64,000 bases of DNA from Amnibacterium flavum (GTDB lineage Bacteria; Actinomycetota; Actinomycetes; Actinomycetales; Microbacteriaceae), in NCBI RefSeq assembly GCF_003097495.1, contig NZ_QEOP01000005.1:1-64000 (forward strand). Direction: 5' to 3'. The translations under genes and the position numbers were made by a program. The notes beneath the pieces are model-generated. The model saw only the letters and a list, made by a program, of their open reading frames with translations, had not been told where the DNA came from and did not search any database. Shown piece after piece: positions 32,370 to 41,579 of this stretch; positions within the stretch are counted from its first letter, which is position 1, and the number at the start of each line of letters is the position of its first letter.

Positions 32370-33587
32370 TCACGCGCGGGAGCGCGCAAGTCGACGCTTG
32401 TTCCAGAAGTCGAAGCCGACTGCGGCAAGGAGCACGAGCCCCTTTACGGTCTGCTGCCACTCGGTGCCCAAGCCCAAGATGGACATGCCGTTGTTGAGCA
32501 AGCCGATGACGACTCCACCGATGACGGCTCCTCCCACCGTGCCTGCGCCGCCCTGGATGGCCGCACCGCCAACAAAAGCCGCAGCGATGGCTTCGAGCTC
32601 GAAACCGGTTCCGGATGACGGATTTGACAGGTTGAGTCGTGCCGTGAATACCAGTCCCGCTAGTGCAGCTAGGACGCCCATGTTGACGAAGATGAGGAGG
32701 TCGGCGCGCTTGGTCTTGACACCACTGAGTTCGGCCGCCCGGCGGTTGCCGCCGATCGCATAGACGTGCCGCCCGAACGCTGTCCGGCGGGTGAGAACCG
32801 TGTAGATGATGACGATGAGGACGACGATGATCAGGATCACGGGAATGCCCTTGTACCGAGCGAGTGCAAACCCGACGAAGAGCAGTGCCCCAAGTTGGAT
32901 GACCAGCTTCGTCAGGAACCAGGCGAAGGGCTCGTCCGCTCCGTTCAGCCGGAGTCTCCTCTTCCGAGATCTGACTGCGGCTAGTGCGATCACTGCGGCC
33001 GCGAGGACGAACACGCCGACCGTGACCGGATCAGTTTCGTACTCCCCCGCCAGGTCGGTGAGAAATCCGTTGCCGAGTGCTCGGTAGCCCTCCGGGAACG
33101 AGCCGATGTTGTTTCGGCCGAGTACAACCAGCGTGAGGCCGCGGAAGGTGATCATCCCGGCCAGCGTCACGATGAACGACGGGACCCCGACGTATGCGAT
33201 CCAGAACCCCTGCCAGGCACCGATGAGACCGCCGACTGCTAGAGCAAGGACGATCACGATCGGCCACGGGATGCTCCAGTACGCGATCATCACGCCTGCG
33301 GCTGCTCCCACGAACCCAGCCACCGAGCCCACCGAGAGATCGATGTGTCCGGCGATGATGACCATCACCATGCCGACCGCCAGGATGAGGACGTAGCCGT
33401 TCTGGGCGATGAGGTTCGAGATGTTCGCATCCCGGACCACGGTTCCGTCCGTGAGGAAGGAGAAAAGCGCGACCACGATGACGAGGGCTACCACCATGCT
33501 GTTGCGTCGCAAATCTCGCAGGATCATCGGCGCGAAGCCGTAGGCCGGCCGAGTCTTGACGCTTGCCTGCTTGTCGTCGAGTGTCAT
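32370..33587 (-). CDS. gguB: Multiple-monosaccharide ABC transporter, permease
   Basis: This 405-residue integral membrane protein of the CUT2 class has about ten hydrophobic segments. It contains the family-typical stretches NLIAQNGYVLILAVGMVMVI, IAGHIDLSVGSVAGFVG, GFWIAYVGVPSFIVTLAGMI, AIGGNRRAAELSGV and AAAFVGGAAIQGG. The long spacer between segments in the middle (VRSRKRRLRLNGADEPF) is also seen in GguB/MmsB proteins. It overlaps the ATPase gene by 4 bp (ATGA), and a binding-protein gene follows. Confidence 0.9.
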   Translation of the reverse strand: MTLDDKQASVKTRPAYGFAPMILRDLRRNSMVVALVIVVALFSFLTDGTVVRDANISNLIAQNGYVLILAVGMVMVIIAGHIDLSVGSVAGFVGAAAGVMIAYWSIPWPIVIVLALAVGGLIGAWQGFWIAYVGVPSFIVTLAGMITFRGLTLVVLGRNNIGSFPEGYRALGNGFLTDLAGEYETDPVTVGVFVLAAAVIALAAVRSRKRRLRLNGADEPFAWFLTKLVIQLGALLFVGFALARYKGIPVILIIVVLIVIIYTVLTRRTAFGRHVYAIGGNRRAAELSGVKTKRADLLIFVNMGVLAALAGLVFTARLNLSNPSSGTGFELEAIAAAFVGGAAIQGGAGTVGGAVIGGVVIGLLNNGMSILGLGTEWQQTVKGLVLLAAVGFDFWNKRRLARSRA

Positions 33588-35122
33588 CGCATTTCCTTGG
33601 TCATGAGTTGCATAAGGGATTCGGGGCTGGCCGTGCGTGCGGGCAGTTCGCCGCTGATGCGACCTTCGCTCATGGCCATGATGCGGTCAGCCATGCCCAG
33701 CAGCTCTTCGATCTCCGAGGAGATGAGCAGGACGCCCACCCCGCGTGACGCGAGATCGTTGATTGCGGAGTAGATCTCGTACTTGGCTCCGACGTCCACT
33801 CCACGGGTTGGCTCATCGAGGATGAGGACTTTGGGGTCTGTGAGCACCCAGCGGCCGAGGAGAGCCTTCTGCTGGTTCCCTCCGCTGAGCGTGCCGATGG
33901 CCACGGAAGGGTTTGCGGCGCGGATGCCGAATCGCGACATCAGCTTCTTCACAACCCCCGCCTCGAGCTCGTCATCGATGAAACCTCGGCGGAGGATCTT
34001 CTTGAGTCCGACGATGGTCAGGTTGTTGCGCAGCTCGGATCCGAGGTCGAGACCAAGTTGCTTGCGGTCCTCTGTCACGTAGGCGAGCCCTGCACGGATG
34101 GCGTCCGGCACGGTAGGTGTCGACACCTCGAGGCCGCCGATACGAAGATGGCCGCTCGGCTTGCCTCCAAAGGATCGGCCGAAGATACTCATGGCGAGTT
34201 CTGTTCGGCCAGAACCGACAAGTCCGCAGAGTCCGACGATCTCGCCTGCTCGAATCGAGAGATTCACCCCGCTGATCCGCTCGGGGTCCTCGAGCGTAGG
34301 GACCGTCCAGTCCTTGACGTGCAGGACTTCTGCGCCCATCGACACTTCGCGCGGGGGGTAGCGGTGCTCAAGGTCTCGACCGACCATGCCGCGGATGATG
34401 CGCTCTTCTGTCGCCTCCTCGATGGTGAGAGTCTCGACGGCGGCGCCATCTCGGATGACTGTGACACGGTCCGCGATGCGGCGGACTTCAGCGAGTTTGT
34501 GACTGACGAGGATGCAGGTGGTCCCCTCACCTCGCAACTGGGCGATGATGCCGAGCAGGTGATCGGAGTCGTCGTCGTTGAGAGCCGCCGTAGGCTCGTC
34601 AAGGATCAAGATCCGTACATCCTTGGCTAGGGCCTTCGCGATCTCGACGAGCTGCTGCTGACCGATCCCCAGGTCAGCGGCGGGTCGTCCTGGTTCGACC
34701 GCCAGTCCTACTCTGGCAAGCAGGGCACTGGTCCGCTCGTGGGCCTCTTCCTCTTTGAGAAGCATGCCGCCGGTCAGCTCGTGTCCGAGGAAGATGTTGT
34801 CGGCGATGCTCAGGTTGCCGCAGAGGGCCAGCTCCTGGTGGATGACGACGATTCCTTGGGCTTCGGCTGCACGCACGCCGTTCGGCTCGTATGGTTCGCC
34901 ATGCAGTGTCAGCCCGCCCTCGTACCAGCCGTGCGGCAAGATGCCACCCAAAATGCTAATGAGGGTCGACTTTCCCGCGCCATTCTCGCCGCAGATGGCA
35001 TGGACCTCGGCCCGGTTCACCTCAAGGCTGATGCCTTTCAGGGCGATCACACCCGGGAAGCGCATGGTGACGTCATGCAGCGCGAGGGCAGGCACTCCGG
35101 CCTCAGCGGCCGTCATTGGCAA
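33584..35122 (-). CDS. gguA: Multiple-monosaccharide ABC transporter, ATP-binding protein with two ABC domains
   Basis: This 512-residue protein carries two fused ABC domains, as in CUT2 sugar importers. The first has Walker A GENGAGKSTL, the signature LGIGQQQLVEIAKAL and Walker B LILDEPTAAL. The second has the degenerate Walker A GLVGSGRTEL, the signature LSGGNQQKALLGRWV and Walker B LILDEPTRGVD. The deviant second P-loop is normal for this class. It is the first gene of an operon of transporter, SDR and lactonase. Two operator-like boxes lie upstream at 35234-35268. Substrate range should match ChvE systems. Confidence 0.92.
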   Translation of the reverse strand: MPMTAAEAGVPALALHDVTMRFPGVIALKGISLEVNRAEVHAICGENGAGKSTLISILGGILPHGWYEGGLTLHGEPYEPNGVRAAEAQGIVVIHQELALCGNLSIADNIFLGHELTGGMLLKEEEAHERTSALLARVGLAVEPGRPAADLGIGQQQLVEIAKALAKDVRILILDEPTAALNDDDSDHLLGIIAQLRGEGTTCILVSHKLAEVRRIADRVTVIRDGAAVETLTIEEATEERIIRGMVGRDLEHRYPPREVSMGAEVLHVKDWTVPTLEDPERISGVNLSIRAGEIVGLCGLVGSGRTELAMSIFGRSFGGKPSGHLRIGGLEVSTPTVPDAIRAGLAYVTEDRKQLGLDLGSELRNNLTIVGLKKILRRGFIDDELEAGVVKKLMSRFGIRAANPSVAIGTLSGGNQQKALLGRWVLTDPKVLILDEPTRGVDVGAKYEIYSAINDLASRGVGVLLISSEIEELLGMADRIMAMSEGRISGELPARTASPESLMQLMTKEMR

Positions 35123-35233
35123 CCTGCCGACCGGAACATCGACCGGACCCTCGGGCCAGCCGTCTGGCTATCCAACATCATTGGTGTCCTTCCAGCGCTC
35201 GCAACACCGCGAGCGAGTTGACGGTAGCAGATT

Positions 35234-35268
35234 ATCCATATGGTGATTAGCAATTTCACGATATGAAC
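35234..35268. promoter_or_regulatory. Paired operator-like boxes upstream of the monosaccharide importer operon
   Basis: AATCA-CCATA-TGGAT on the minus strand (35234-35248) and TTTCA-CGATA-TGAAC on the plus strand (35254-35268) have centres exactly 20 bp apart. The second is an inverted repeat with TTCA/TGAA arms around CGATA. A possible -10 (GATAAT) overlaps the first box on the minus strand, so binding would affect the gguA promoter. Confidence 0.55.
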
Positions 35269-35313
35269 TGGCCACATCAAACTGGAGCATGCATAAAGAG
35301 TGAGGTGAGTGGC

Positions 35314-36093
35314 TCAGCGACGAAGCCAGCCACCATCGACGTCAAGGTTCGTTCCTGTCACATAGCTGGCGTAGTCGCTGAGTAGGAAGAGACCCGCCTG
35401 AGCAATCTCCTCCGGGCGCCCGGTCCGACCTAGGGGCACGTTGTTATCGATGATGCGATCAATCTCGGTGTTCTGGACGCTGCCGCTGACGAGCGGCGTC
35501 TGGACGATCCCCGGCGAGAGCGCGTTCACTCGGATGCCCGCGGTGGCGTAGGTCTTCGCGAAGCCCTTGACCATCGAGACCATGCCCCCCTTCGTGCTCG
35601 CGTAGACCCAGGAGCCGGAGATGAGTCCGAGGTTGGCCGAGACGGACGCGACGAGTACCGCCGAGCCCGTCTTTCCTTGGCGGCTGAGTGCTTCGCAGAA
35701 TGCGCGGGTGAGGAACCACGAGCCTTTCTGGTTCACGTTGACCTGGAAGTCCCAGTCCTCTTCAGTGACATCGCTGGGGCTCGGCCTGCGAACAATGACG
35801 CCGGCCGCGTGGAAGAGGTGTGTCGCCGATTGCGCCTCGTCGATGATCCGCTCATGGTCGGACACCTTGGCCAGGTCCGCCTGAACTATCGAGACCTCTC
35901 CCGCCGTCTCCTGCCGGATCTCATCCTGTGCATGCTCCAGTCCGCTGGCATCCCGATCCACCAGCACGACCTTCATCCCCGCTTGGCTCGCCTCTCGAGC
36001 CGTGACTCGGCCAATGCCTGACGCTGCGCCCGTGATGATAATGGTGCGGCCTGGCAGGCCGGACGCGGGAGCCCAAGCACGCTCACTCGACAT
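35314..36093 (-). CDS. Short-chain dehydrogenase/reductase
   Basis: This 259-residue SDR has the cofactor motif TGAASGIGRV, an Asp after strand 2 (VLVDRDASG) that favours NAD, catalytic Ser in LVASVSANLG, Tyr/Lys in YASTKGG and the ending NLDVDGGWLRR. The NNAG motif reads HAAG. It is the last gene of the operon that starts with the family-5 binding protein at 41311 and comes 20 bp after the ATPase gene. Its place beside an oligosaccharide-type importer suggests it oxidises a sugar released from the imported substrate. Confidence 0.88.
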   Translation of the reverse strand: MSSERAWAPASGLPGRTIIITGAASGIGRVTAREASQAGMKVVLVDRDASGLEHAQDEIRQETAGEVSIVQADLAKVSDHERIIDEAQSATHLFHAAGVIVRRPSPSDVTEEDWDFQVNVNQKGSWFLTRAFCEALSRQGKTGSAVLVASVSANLGLISGSWVYASTKGGMVSMVKGFAKTYATAGIRVNALSPGIVQTPLVSGSVQNTEIDRIIDNNVPLGRTGRPEEIAQAGLFLLSDYASYVTGTNLDVDGGWLRR

Positions 36094-36113
36094 AATTCAC
36101 CCTTCTGTTCCTC

Positions 36114-36971
36114 TCAATCGAGGTTGACTGCTGCGCCCGAGGCCCCCGTCGTGGCCAGCAGCTTTCGACGCTCGGCTCGACGCTCGGCCTGCCGGTCGGG
36201 GTCAGCGGTGGGCGCGGCGAGCAGGAGGCGACGCGTGTAGTCATGATCGGGGGCCGTCGTGACTTTCCCTGTGGGCCCGCTCTCGACTATCTCGCCGCGG
36301 AACATGACCGCGACGCGATGGCTGATATGACGGACGACGGACAGGTCATGTGTAATGAACAAGTAAGCCACACCGGTTTCGCGCTGCAACTCAATGAACA
36401 GATCTAATACGCGAGCCTGGGTGGTCAGATCGAGCGCTGAGACTGGCTCGTCGCAGACGATGAGTTTGGGGCGCAGCGCCAGTGCGCGCGCGATCGCCAC
36501 TCTCTGGCGCTGGCCGCCGCTGAACTCTCGGGGATACCTCTGAGCAGAGTCCGTCGGCAGCCCCACCCGATCCAGAAGCTCCAGCACTCGTTTGCGGGCA
36601 TCGGCTCCTCGGATACCCTGAGCGATCAGCGGTTCGGACAGCGTGTCAGCCACCTGTAGCGCTGGGTTCAGCGATGTGTACGGATCTTGAAAGACGACTT
36701 GGACATCCTTGGCGAGCCGGCGCCGTTCTCCGGAGGGCAGGTGCGTGATGTCCTCACCTTCGAACTTAATGGAGCCGCCGGTCGGCTTGGCCAGGCCGAG
36801 AACGGCGCGACCAATGGTCGTCTTGCCCGAACCGGATTCACCGACGAGTCCGACCGTCTCGCCTGCGGCGACATTGAGCGAGATCCCCTTGAGCACTTCG
36901 GGCATCGTTCGCCGGAATCCTCGTCCTGGATATCGCAGTCGGAGATCGTTGATTTCGAGGATCGAGTTCAC
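36114..36971 (-). CDS. Oligopeptide/oligosaccharide-type ABC transporter, ATP-binding protein (OppF-like)
   Basis: This 285-residue ATPase has Walker [21 protein letters not shown]-loop VVFQDPYTSLNP, signature REFSGGQRQRVAIARAL, Walker B KLIVCDEPVSALD and the H-loop YLFITHDLSVVRHI. The C-terminal extension is that of OppF/DppF proteins. It overlaps the permease-ATPase fusion by 4 bp (ATGA) and pairs with the ATPase domain of that protein to form the engine of the importer. Confidence 0.92.
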   Translation of the reverse strand: MNSILEINDLRLRYPGRGFRRTMPEVLKGISLNVAAGETVGLVGESGSGKTTIGRAVLGLAKPTGGSIKFEGEDITHLPSGERRRLAKDVQVVFQDPYTSLNPALQVADTLSEPLIAQGIRGADARKRVLELLDRVGLPTDSAQRYPREFSGGQRQRVAIARALALRPKLIVCDEPVSALDLTTQARVLDLFIELQRETGVAYLFITHDLSVVRHISHRVAVMFRGEIVESGPTGKVTTAPDHDYTRRLLLAAPTADPDRQAERRAERRKLLATTGASGAAVNLD

Positions 36972-38797
36972 GAGACACCACTTCCCATCGGTGACGCCGG
37001 CGCGTCGGAGCGCGTGGTCTCCTCGTCGAGGATGGCCGCGATCAGTTCCTTCGTGTAGGTCTGGGAAGGAGCATGGAAGATGTCCCGGACGGCACCTTCC
37101 TCCACGAGCTCGCCATTTCGCATGACGACCACACGGTCGCAGAGGTCGGCGACAACGCCGAAGTTGTGGGTCACGAGCAGTACTCCCATGCCCAGCTCTC
37201 GCTGCAATTCGCGCAGCAGGTCCAGGATTTCCGCCTGGACGGTGACGTCCAAGGCGGTGGTCGGCTCGTCCGCTATCAGCAGTTTCGGCCGGGACACGAC
37301 CGCGCCCGCAATCAGTACTCGCTGCGCCATGCCGCCGGAGATCTGATGCGGATAGGCCTTGAAGGTCCGCGGCGGATCCGGAATACCTACCCGCTCGAGC
37401 AGTGCGAGGATGGCGGCCTTTGCCTCCTTCCGAGGCATCGTCCGCTTGAGCCCCTCCATCAGCTGGCTCCCGATGGTGTACGAGGGGTCCAGGTTGGACA
37501 TGGGCTCCTGCGGCACGTACGAGACAACACCGCCGCGCAGATTGCGCTGCGCAGCCCCATTCCCGTCGAGGAGGGAGTCACCGGCCACGCGAAGCTCGTC
37601 CGCGGAAACCCTGGCCTCCTTGGGGAGCAGTCCGAGGATGGAGAATGCGGTCTGCGTCTTGCCCGAACCCGACTCTCCCACCAAACCGACGATCTCTCCT
37701 GGGTTCACTTCGAGGTCGAGTCCGCGGACGACTTCGCGTTCGGACCCATCGGTGGACGGGTAGGCCACGCGCAGATTGCGTACGGTCAGAAGCCCTCCCT
37801 CACCCCTGTCAGGCGTAGCGGCTGAGACGGCGCTGCTCTGCGCGCCGGGAGCCGCCATTGGGACCGCCTCCCCTACCAGCCGTCTGGTCCGGCGGCGCTT
37901 GCGCCCCGCCTGCGGACCAGCCAGCACATCGCGATAGGCGTTTCCCAGCAGCACGAGCGCCCCGTTAAGAAGCGCGAGAAATACCGAGGGCCAGACGAGC
38001 TGCACGGGCTGTCCGTAGATGTTGAGGAAAGCGTCATTGGTCATAACGCCGAAGCTCGGCACCTGTGTCGAGCCAAGTCCAAGGAACGCGAGTCCGGCTT
38101 GAACGCTGATGGCGGCGCTCGCCATGAACGCAGCCGAGATGATGATCGGCCCCCGCACCACGTAGAACACGTGGCGGGAGATGATCCGTCGGTTGGATAG
38201 CCCCGAGACCCGCGCGGCATCGACGTAGAGCTCGTTGCGGACGCCGACGACGAGATTGCGTACCAAGCGGTAGATGCCCGGAGCCAGAAAGAAGCCGAAG
38301 ATGGCCATCGTTATCTGATATGCGCCGCCGGTCAGCGGGGTGAGGACGATGACCAGCACGAGGGCAGGAAACGTCATCAGCAGGTTGAAGACCCACGATG
38401 TCGCAGCATCGGTCCTCTGGCCGCGGTAGCCGGCAATGAGACCGAACACCGTGCCGATCAGGATGGCGACCGACGCGCCGATGAGCGCCGAGATGACCGA
38501 GACGTTAATCGAAGACAGAGCGCGCGCCCAGATGTCGCGGCCGTACTGATCCGCACCAAGCGGCCAGCCCGGCGTTCCGGGCGGCGCGTTGATGAAGTCG
38601 AGGGACGTGAAGTTGGGACTGTGGGTTCTGAGGACCGGTTCGAGCAGTCCAAGCACGACGACGACGGCGAGCACGAGCAGCGAGCCCAGCCCCATCGGCT
38701 TCCGGAGAAGGCGGAGGAACGCGCCCGCCCGTCTTGTCTCGGCGCCGCCTTCGACGGCTGCCGGAGTGGTCGTGTCTGAGGGGTCGTATACCGACAT
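36968..38797 (-). CDS. Fused DppC-like permease and DppD-like ATPase
   Basis: This 609-residue protein combines two transporter parts. Residues about 1-305 are a DppC-type permease with an N-terminal membrane anchor ([20 protein letters not shown]), the [16 protein letters not shown] element and the coupling segment [19 protein letters not shown] basic, Pro/Ala-rich linker follows (about 305-335). Residues about 335-609 are an ATPase with Walker [14 protein letters not shown], signature [15 protein letters not shown], Walker [13 protein letters not shown] and H-loop [10 protein letters not shown]. Such fusions occur in actinobacterial peptide/sugar importers. The start overlaps the preceding permease stop by one base (TGATG). 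Confidence 0.92.
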   Translation of the reverse strand: MSVYDPSDTTTPAAVEGGAETRRAGAFLRLLRKPMGLGSLLVLAVVVVLGLLEPVLRTHSPNFTSLDFINAPPGTPGWPLGADQYGRDIWARALSSINVSVISALIGASVAILIGTVFGLIAGYRGQRTDAATSWVFNLLMTFPALVLVIVLTPLTGGAYQITMAIFGFFLAPGIYRLVRNLVVGVRNELYVDAARVSGLSNRRIISRHVFYVVRGPIIISAAFMASAAISVQAGLAFLGLGSTQVPSFGVMTNDAFLNIYGQPVQLVWPSVFLALLNGALVLLGNAYRDVLAGPQAGRKRRRTRRLVGEAVPMAAPGAQSSAVSAATPDRGEGGLLTVRNLRVAYPSTDGSEREVVRGLDLEVNPGEIVGLVGESGSGKTQTAFSILGLLPKEARVSADELRVAGDSLLDGNGAAQRNLRGGVVSYVPQEPMSNLDPSYTIGSQLMEGLKRTMPRKEAKAAILALLERVGIPDPPRTFKAYPHQISGGMAQRVLIAGAVVSRPKLLIADEPTTALDVTVQAEILDLLRELQRELGMGVLLVTHNFGVVADLCDRVVVMRNGELVEEGAVRDIFHAPSQTYTKELIAAILDEETTRSDAPASPMGSGVS

Positions 38798-39735
38798 CAG
38801 GTCCTCACCTTCGGGTTGAGCCAGCCCTGCAACACATCGACGAGCAGGTTCACGATCACGACGAGGACCACGCTGAAGAGCGTCACACCTAGCATCGCGG
38901 GCAGGTCGCCCTGAATCGTGGATGTGAACGCGAAGGTGCCGTAGCCGGGGAGGGCAAAGATCTTCTCAATGAAGAGAGACGAGCCGAACATCGTGATGAA
39001 AAGGAGCGAGAAGGTCGTCAGCGCGGGACCGGCGGCGTTGCGCAGCGCATGTCGGAAGAGGATCGACGCCTCTGACGACCCTCTGCTCCGAAGACTGCGG
39101 ATGTAGTCGCGACTCAGTTCGTCGATCATCGAGCCGCGGATCTGCGCCGCCAGGGAGGCGATCCCTCCGATGGCCAGCACCACTGCCGGAAGGATCACCG
39201 AGAGGAACCACCCCACCGGAGATTGAGCGAAGGGAACGAACCCGATGGCCGGCACGAGCCTGAGCGCGATCGCGAAGACGTAGACCAGGACGATGCCGAG
39301 CACGATCGCAGGGAAGATATAGGAGAACGTCGCCACCGATTGGAGCAGGGTGTCGAGCCATCCGCCTCGAGCGGCGGATGCAATGCCAAGAACGGTGCTC
39401 AACAGAAGGGTAATGATCGAGGCGACCAGGACGACGGAGAGAGTCACCGGCAGACGGCTGGCCAGCGCACTCGCAATGGGCTCGCTCGTGAAGTAAGAGG
39501 TGCCGAGGTCTCCGGTCAGGACCCCGGTCAGCCAGGTCCAGTACTGCTGGAGGATCGGCTGATCGAGTCCGAGCTGCGTGTTGAGTAGATTTACCTGATC
39601 CTGGGTGGCGCTCGGCCCCAGAATGTTGCGCGCAACGGGGATGTTGGCCCCGTAGGTGAGGAAGAAGGTCGCAGCCGTCACCACGAAGATAAGGACGAGA
39701 CCAGCGCCGAGCCGGCGCAGAAGGAAGACGATCAC
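38797..39735 (-). CDS. ABC transporter permease (DppB-like)
   Basis: This 312-residue permease has the N-terminal segment FLLRRLGAGLVLIFVVTAAT followed by an extracytoplasmic loop (LNTQLGLDQPILQQYWTWLT, DLGTSYFTSEPIASALASRL). Five more membrane segments include the coupling region DYIRSLRSRGSSEASILFRH. I chose the GTG at 39735 (VIVFLLRRLG). An earlier TTG at 39795, two bases after the stop of the binding-protein gene, would add a polar stretch unusual for this family. It forms a heterodimer with the permease half of the next protein. Confidence 0.88.
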   Translation of the reverse strand: MIVFLLRRLGAGLVLIFVVTAATFFLTYGANIPVARNILGPSATQDQVNLLNTQLGLDQPILQQYWTWLTGVLTGDLGTSYFTSEPIASALASRLPVTLSVVLVASIITLLLSTVLGIASAARGGWLDTLLQSVATFSYIFPAIVLGIVLVYVFAIALRLVPAIGFVPFAQSPVGWFLSVILPAVVLAIGGIASLAAQIRGSMIDELSRDYIRSLRSRGSSEASILFRHALRNAAGPALTTFSLLFITMFGSSLFIEKIFALPGYGTFAFTSTIQGDLPAMLGVTLFSVVLVVIVNLLVDVLQGWLNPKVRT

Positions 39736-39796
39736 GGTGCTCCAGTCAGGAGTGATGACGCGGGGACCGAGGGCCCCCGCGTCATCCTTCGGCAAA

Positions 39797-41311
39797 TCAG
39801 TTAGCGGGAGCCCACGGCTTCAGCGACGGGTAGAAGGTCTTCGCCGGCGTGTAGGTGACCTTGTCGGACGCCACCCACGGTCCCGCCGTGTAGAAGATTG
39901 GCGCGAACCACGCCTCCTTCACGAAGTATTCGTTCACCGGCGCGAAGGCGTCCGCTGACTCAGAGGAGTTCGCTTCGGCGATGAGCGCCTCGTACTCAGG
40001 CGAGGTGGAGTTGAAGGGGTTGAAGATCGCCGTGGTGGCACCCCTCACATCTACGGAGTCGGCCGAGCGGAACGCGTTGAACATGAAGTACATGCCGTAG
40101 TTCTGCGAGAAGACCTTGGTGAGGAAGTCCTGGAACGGCACCGTCTCCCACGTAACCTGGATGCCAATGTCGCCCAGTTGCTGGGAGAACGTCGGCTCGT
40201 AGGGTGTCGAGAGGAACGTGCTCGGCATGGTCACTGCGAAGCCGTCGGCATAGCCCGCCTCCGCCATGAGCGCCTTGGCCTCTTCGAGGTTGTAACTGTA
40301 CGTCTCGTTGAGCTCGTCGCTCCACGCACCGCCGTTGGGGTTCACCACCTGCTCTGTGGGGTGAAGGCTGCCGACCTGCAGCTTCTCGGCGATCGACTCG
40401 CGATCGATCGCCAGGTTGATGGCCTGCCGCACGCGGACGTCCTTGAGCGCAGGAACGATTGTCCCTTCACGGTCCGCCAGCCAGAGGACACCAAGACCGT
40501 TGGCATTGTTGGATCCGGATGTGTACTTCGGCTCCGGGAACTGGGCGAGCTGATCAGGCGTGTTCAGCGCGATCCAATCGAGCTGCCCGGCTTGCATGGC
40601 GTTCGTGATCGCTGTCGGATCGGCGATGATCTGGAATTGAACCGTCTCGAACGGAAAGGAGTCCGCGTCCCAGTTGTCGGGATTCTTCTTGAGGACGTAG
40701 TTGGAACCAGCGACCGATGAACTGTCGAGGATGTAGGGCCCCGATCCGACCGGCTCGAGTGTGCTGCTCTCAGCGGTCAACACATCAGGGGCGCCGATTG
40801 CGCCCGCAACGTCCGCGAGATTGGGCAGGAGAGCGGCGTCGGGCTGACTGAGCGTGAGCACGACCGTTGACTCATCCGTCGCCGTGACGTCGGAGACCGC
40901 CGTCAGGTTGGTCGCCGTGGAGGGACCTTCACGAGAGACGTTGAGCGATGCGACCACAGCATCCGCGTCAACGGGCTCTCCGTCGGTGAACTCCTGACCC
41001 TCGCGAAGGTGAAGCGTCAGTTCGGTCAGGTCGTCGTTGTACTCCCACTCCTCGGCGAGACCCTCCGTGATCTCCGCGTCCGGGGTCGTGCGGAGGAGGG
41101 TGTCGTAGACCGACAGATACATGGTCGCATCGCCGCCGGGCGCATTGCCGATCGCCCAGCTCGATGGCGGTGCCTGCGCGGACAGCCTCAGCGTCTGCTC
41201 GGCGGAGGCGGGGGGATCGTCCGTCGCCCCGCCCGAGCAGGCGGACAACGCGAAAGCGGCCACTACAACCGCGGACAGTGCCGCGACGCGCGCACCTCGA
41301 ATGGAACTCAT
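39797..41311 (-). CDS. ABC-transporter substrate-binding lipoprotein, family 5
   Basis: This 504-residue lipoprotein starts at the ATG at 41311, preceded by AAAGGAG. The signal ends in the lipobox ALSAC. Family-5 features are LRLSAQAPPSSWAIGNAPGG, LSVYDTLLRTTPD, LTLHLREGQEFTDGEPVDAD and VRVRQAINLAIDRESIAEKL. Family 5 binds peptides, nickel or oligosaccharides, and the glycosidase-rich setting favours an oligosaccharide. It is the first gene of the importer operon. It is the closest relative in the window of the orphan protein at 10376, and a third, decayed copy lies at 28050-28410. Paired operator-like boxes lie about 95-125 bp upstream. Confidence 0.9.
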   Translation of the reverse strand: MSSIRGARVAALSAVVVAAFALSACSGGATDDPPASAEQTLRLSAQAPPSSWAIGNAPGGDATMYLSVYDTLLRTTPDAEITEGLAEEWEYNDDLTELTLHLREGQEFTDGEPVDADAVVASLNVSREGPSTATNLTAVSDVTATDESTVVLTLSQPDAALLPNLADVAGAIGAPDVLTAESSTLEPVGSGPYILDSSSVAGSNYVLKKNPDNWDADSFPFETVQFQIIADPTAITNAMQAGQLDWIALNTPDQLAQFPEPKYTSGSNNANGLGVLWLADREGTIVPALKDVRVRQAINLAIDRESIAEKLQVGSLHPTEQVVNPNGGAWSDELNETYSYNLEEAKALMAEAGYADGFAVTMPSTFLSTPYEPTFSQQLGDIGIQVTWETVPFQDFLTKVFSQNYGMYFMFNAFRSADSVDVRGATTAIFNPFNSTSPEYEALIAEANSSESADAFAPVNEYFVKEAWFAPIFYTAGPWVASDKVTYTPAKTFYPSLKPWAPAN

Positions 41312-41402
41312 TGTGACTCCTTTGTCTGCTGTGTTCACCAGCCGGCCCACGCCCGCCCGTAGACCGCATCGACCCTGATGATGCCGGAACGATACCAGCT
41401 AC

Positions 41403-41437
41403 TTCCACGATATGGCTACGAGTTTCGCGATATGGGT
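41403..41437 (+). promoter_or_regulatory. Paired operator-like boxes upstream of the Opp/Dpp-type importer operon
   Basis: TTCCA-CGATA-TGGCT (41403-41417) and TTTCG-CGATA-TGGGT (41423-41437) are direct repeats with centres exactly 20 bp apart and an identical CGATA core. They are the clearest pair of the motif shared by several operons in this window. Confidence 0.6.
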
Positions 41438-41579
41438 GATTGCGCGTGTTGATGACTCTGTGTAAGCGCCCGGGTGCACCTGAACACCTGCACTCATCCC
41501 GCTGCAGCGGACCTCTTCGCGCCGCGTCGATCGCTTGCCGAAACCCGTTGTCGGAGGCGCTTTCAACCTCAGAAACCCT

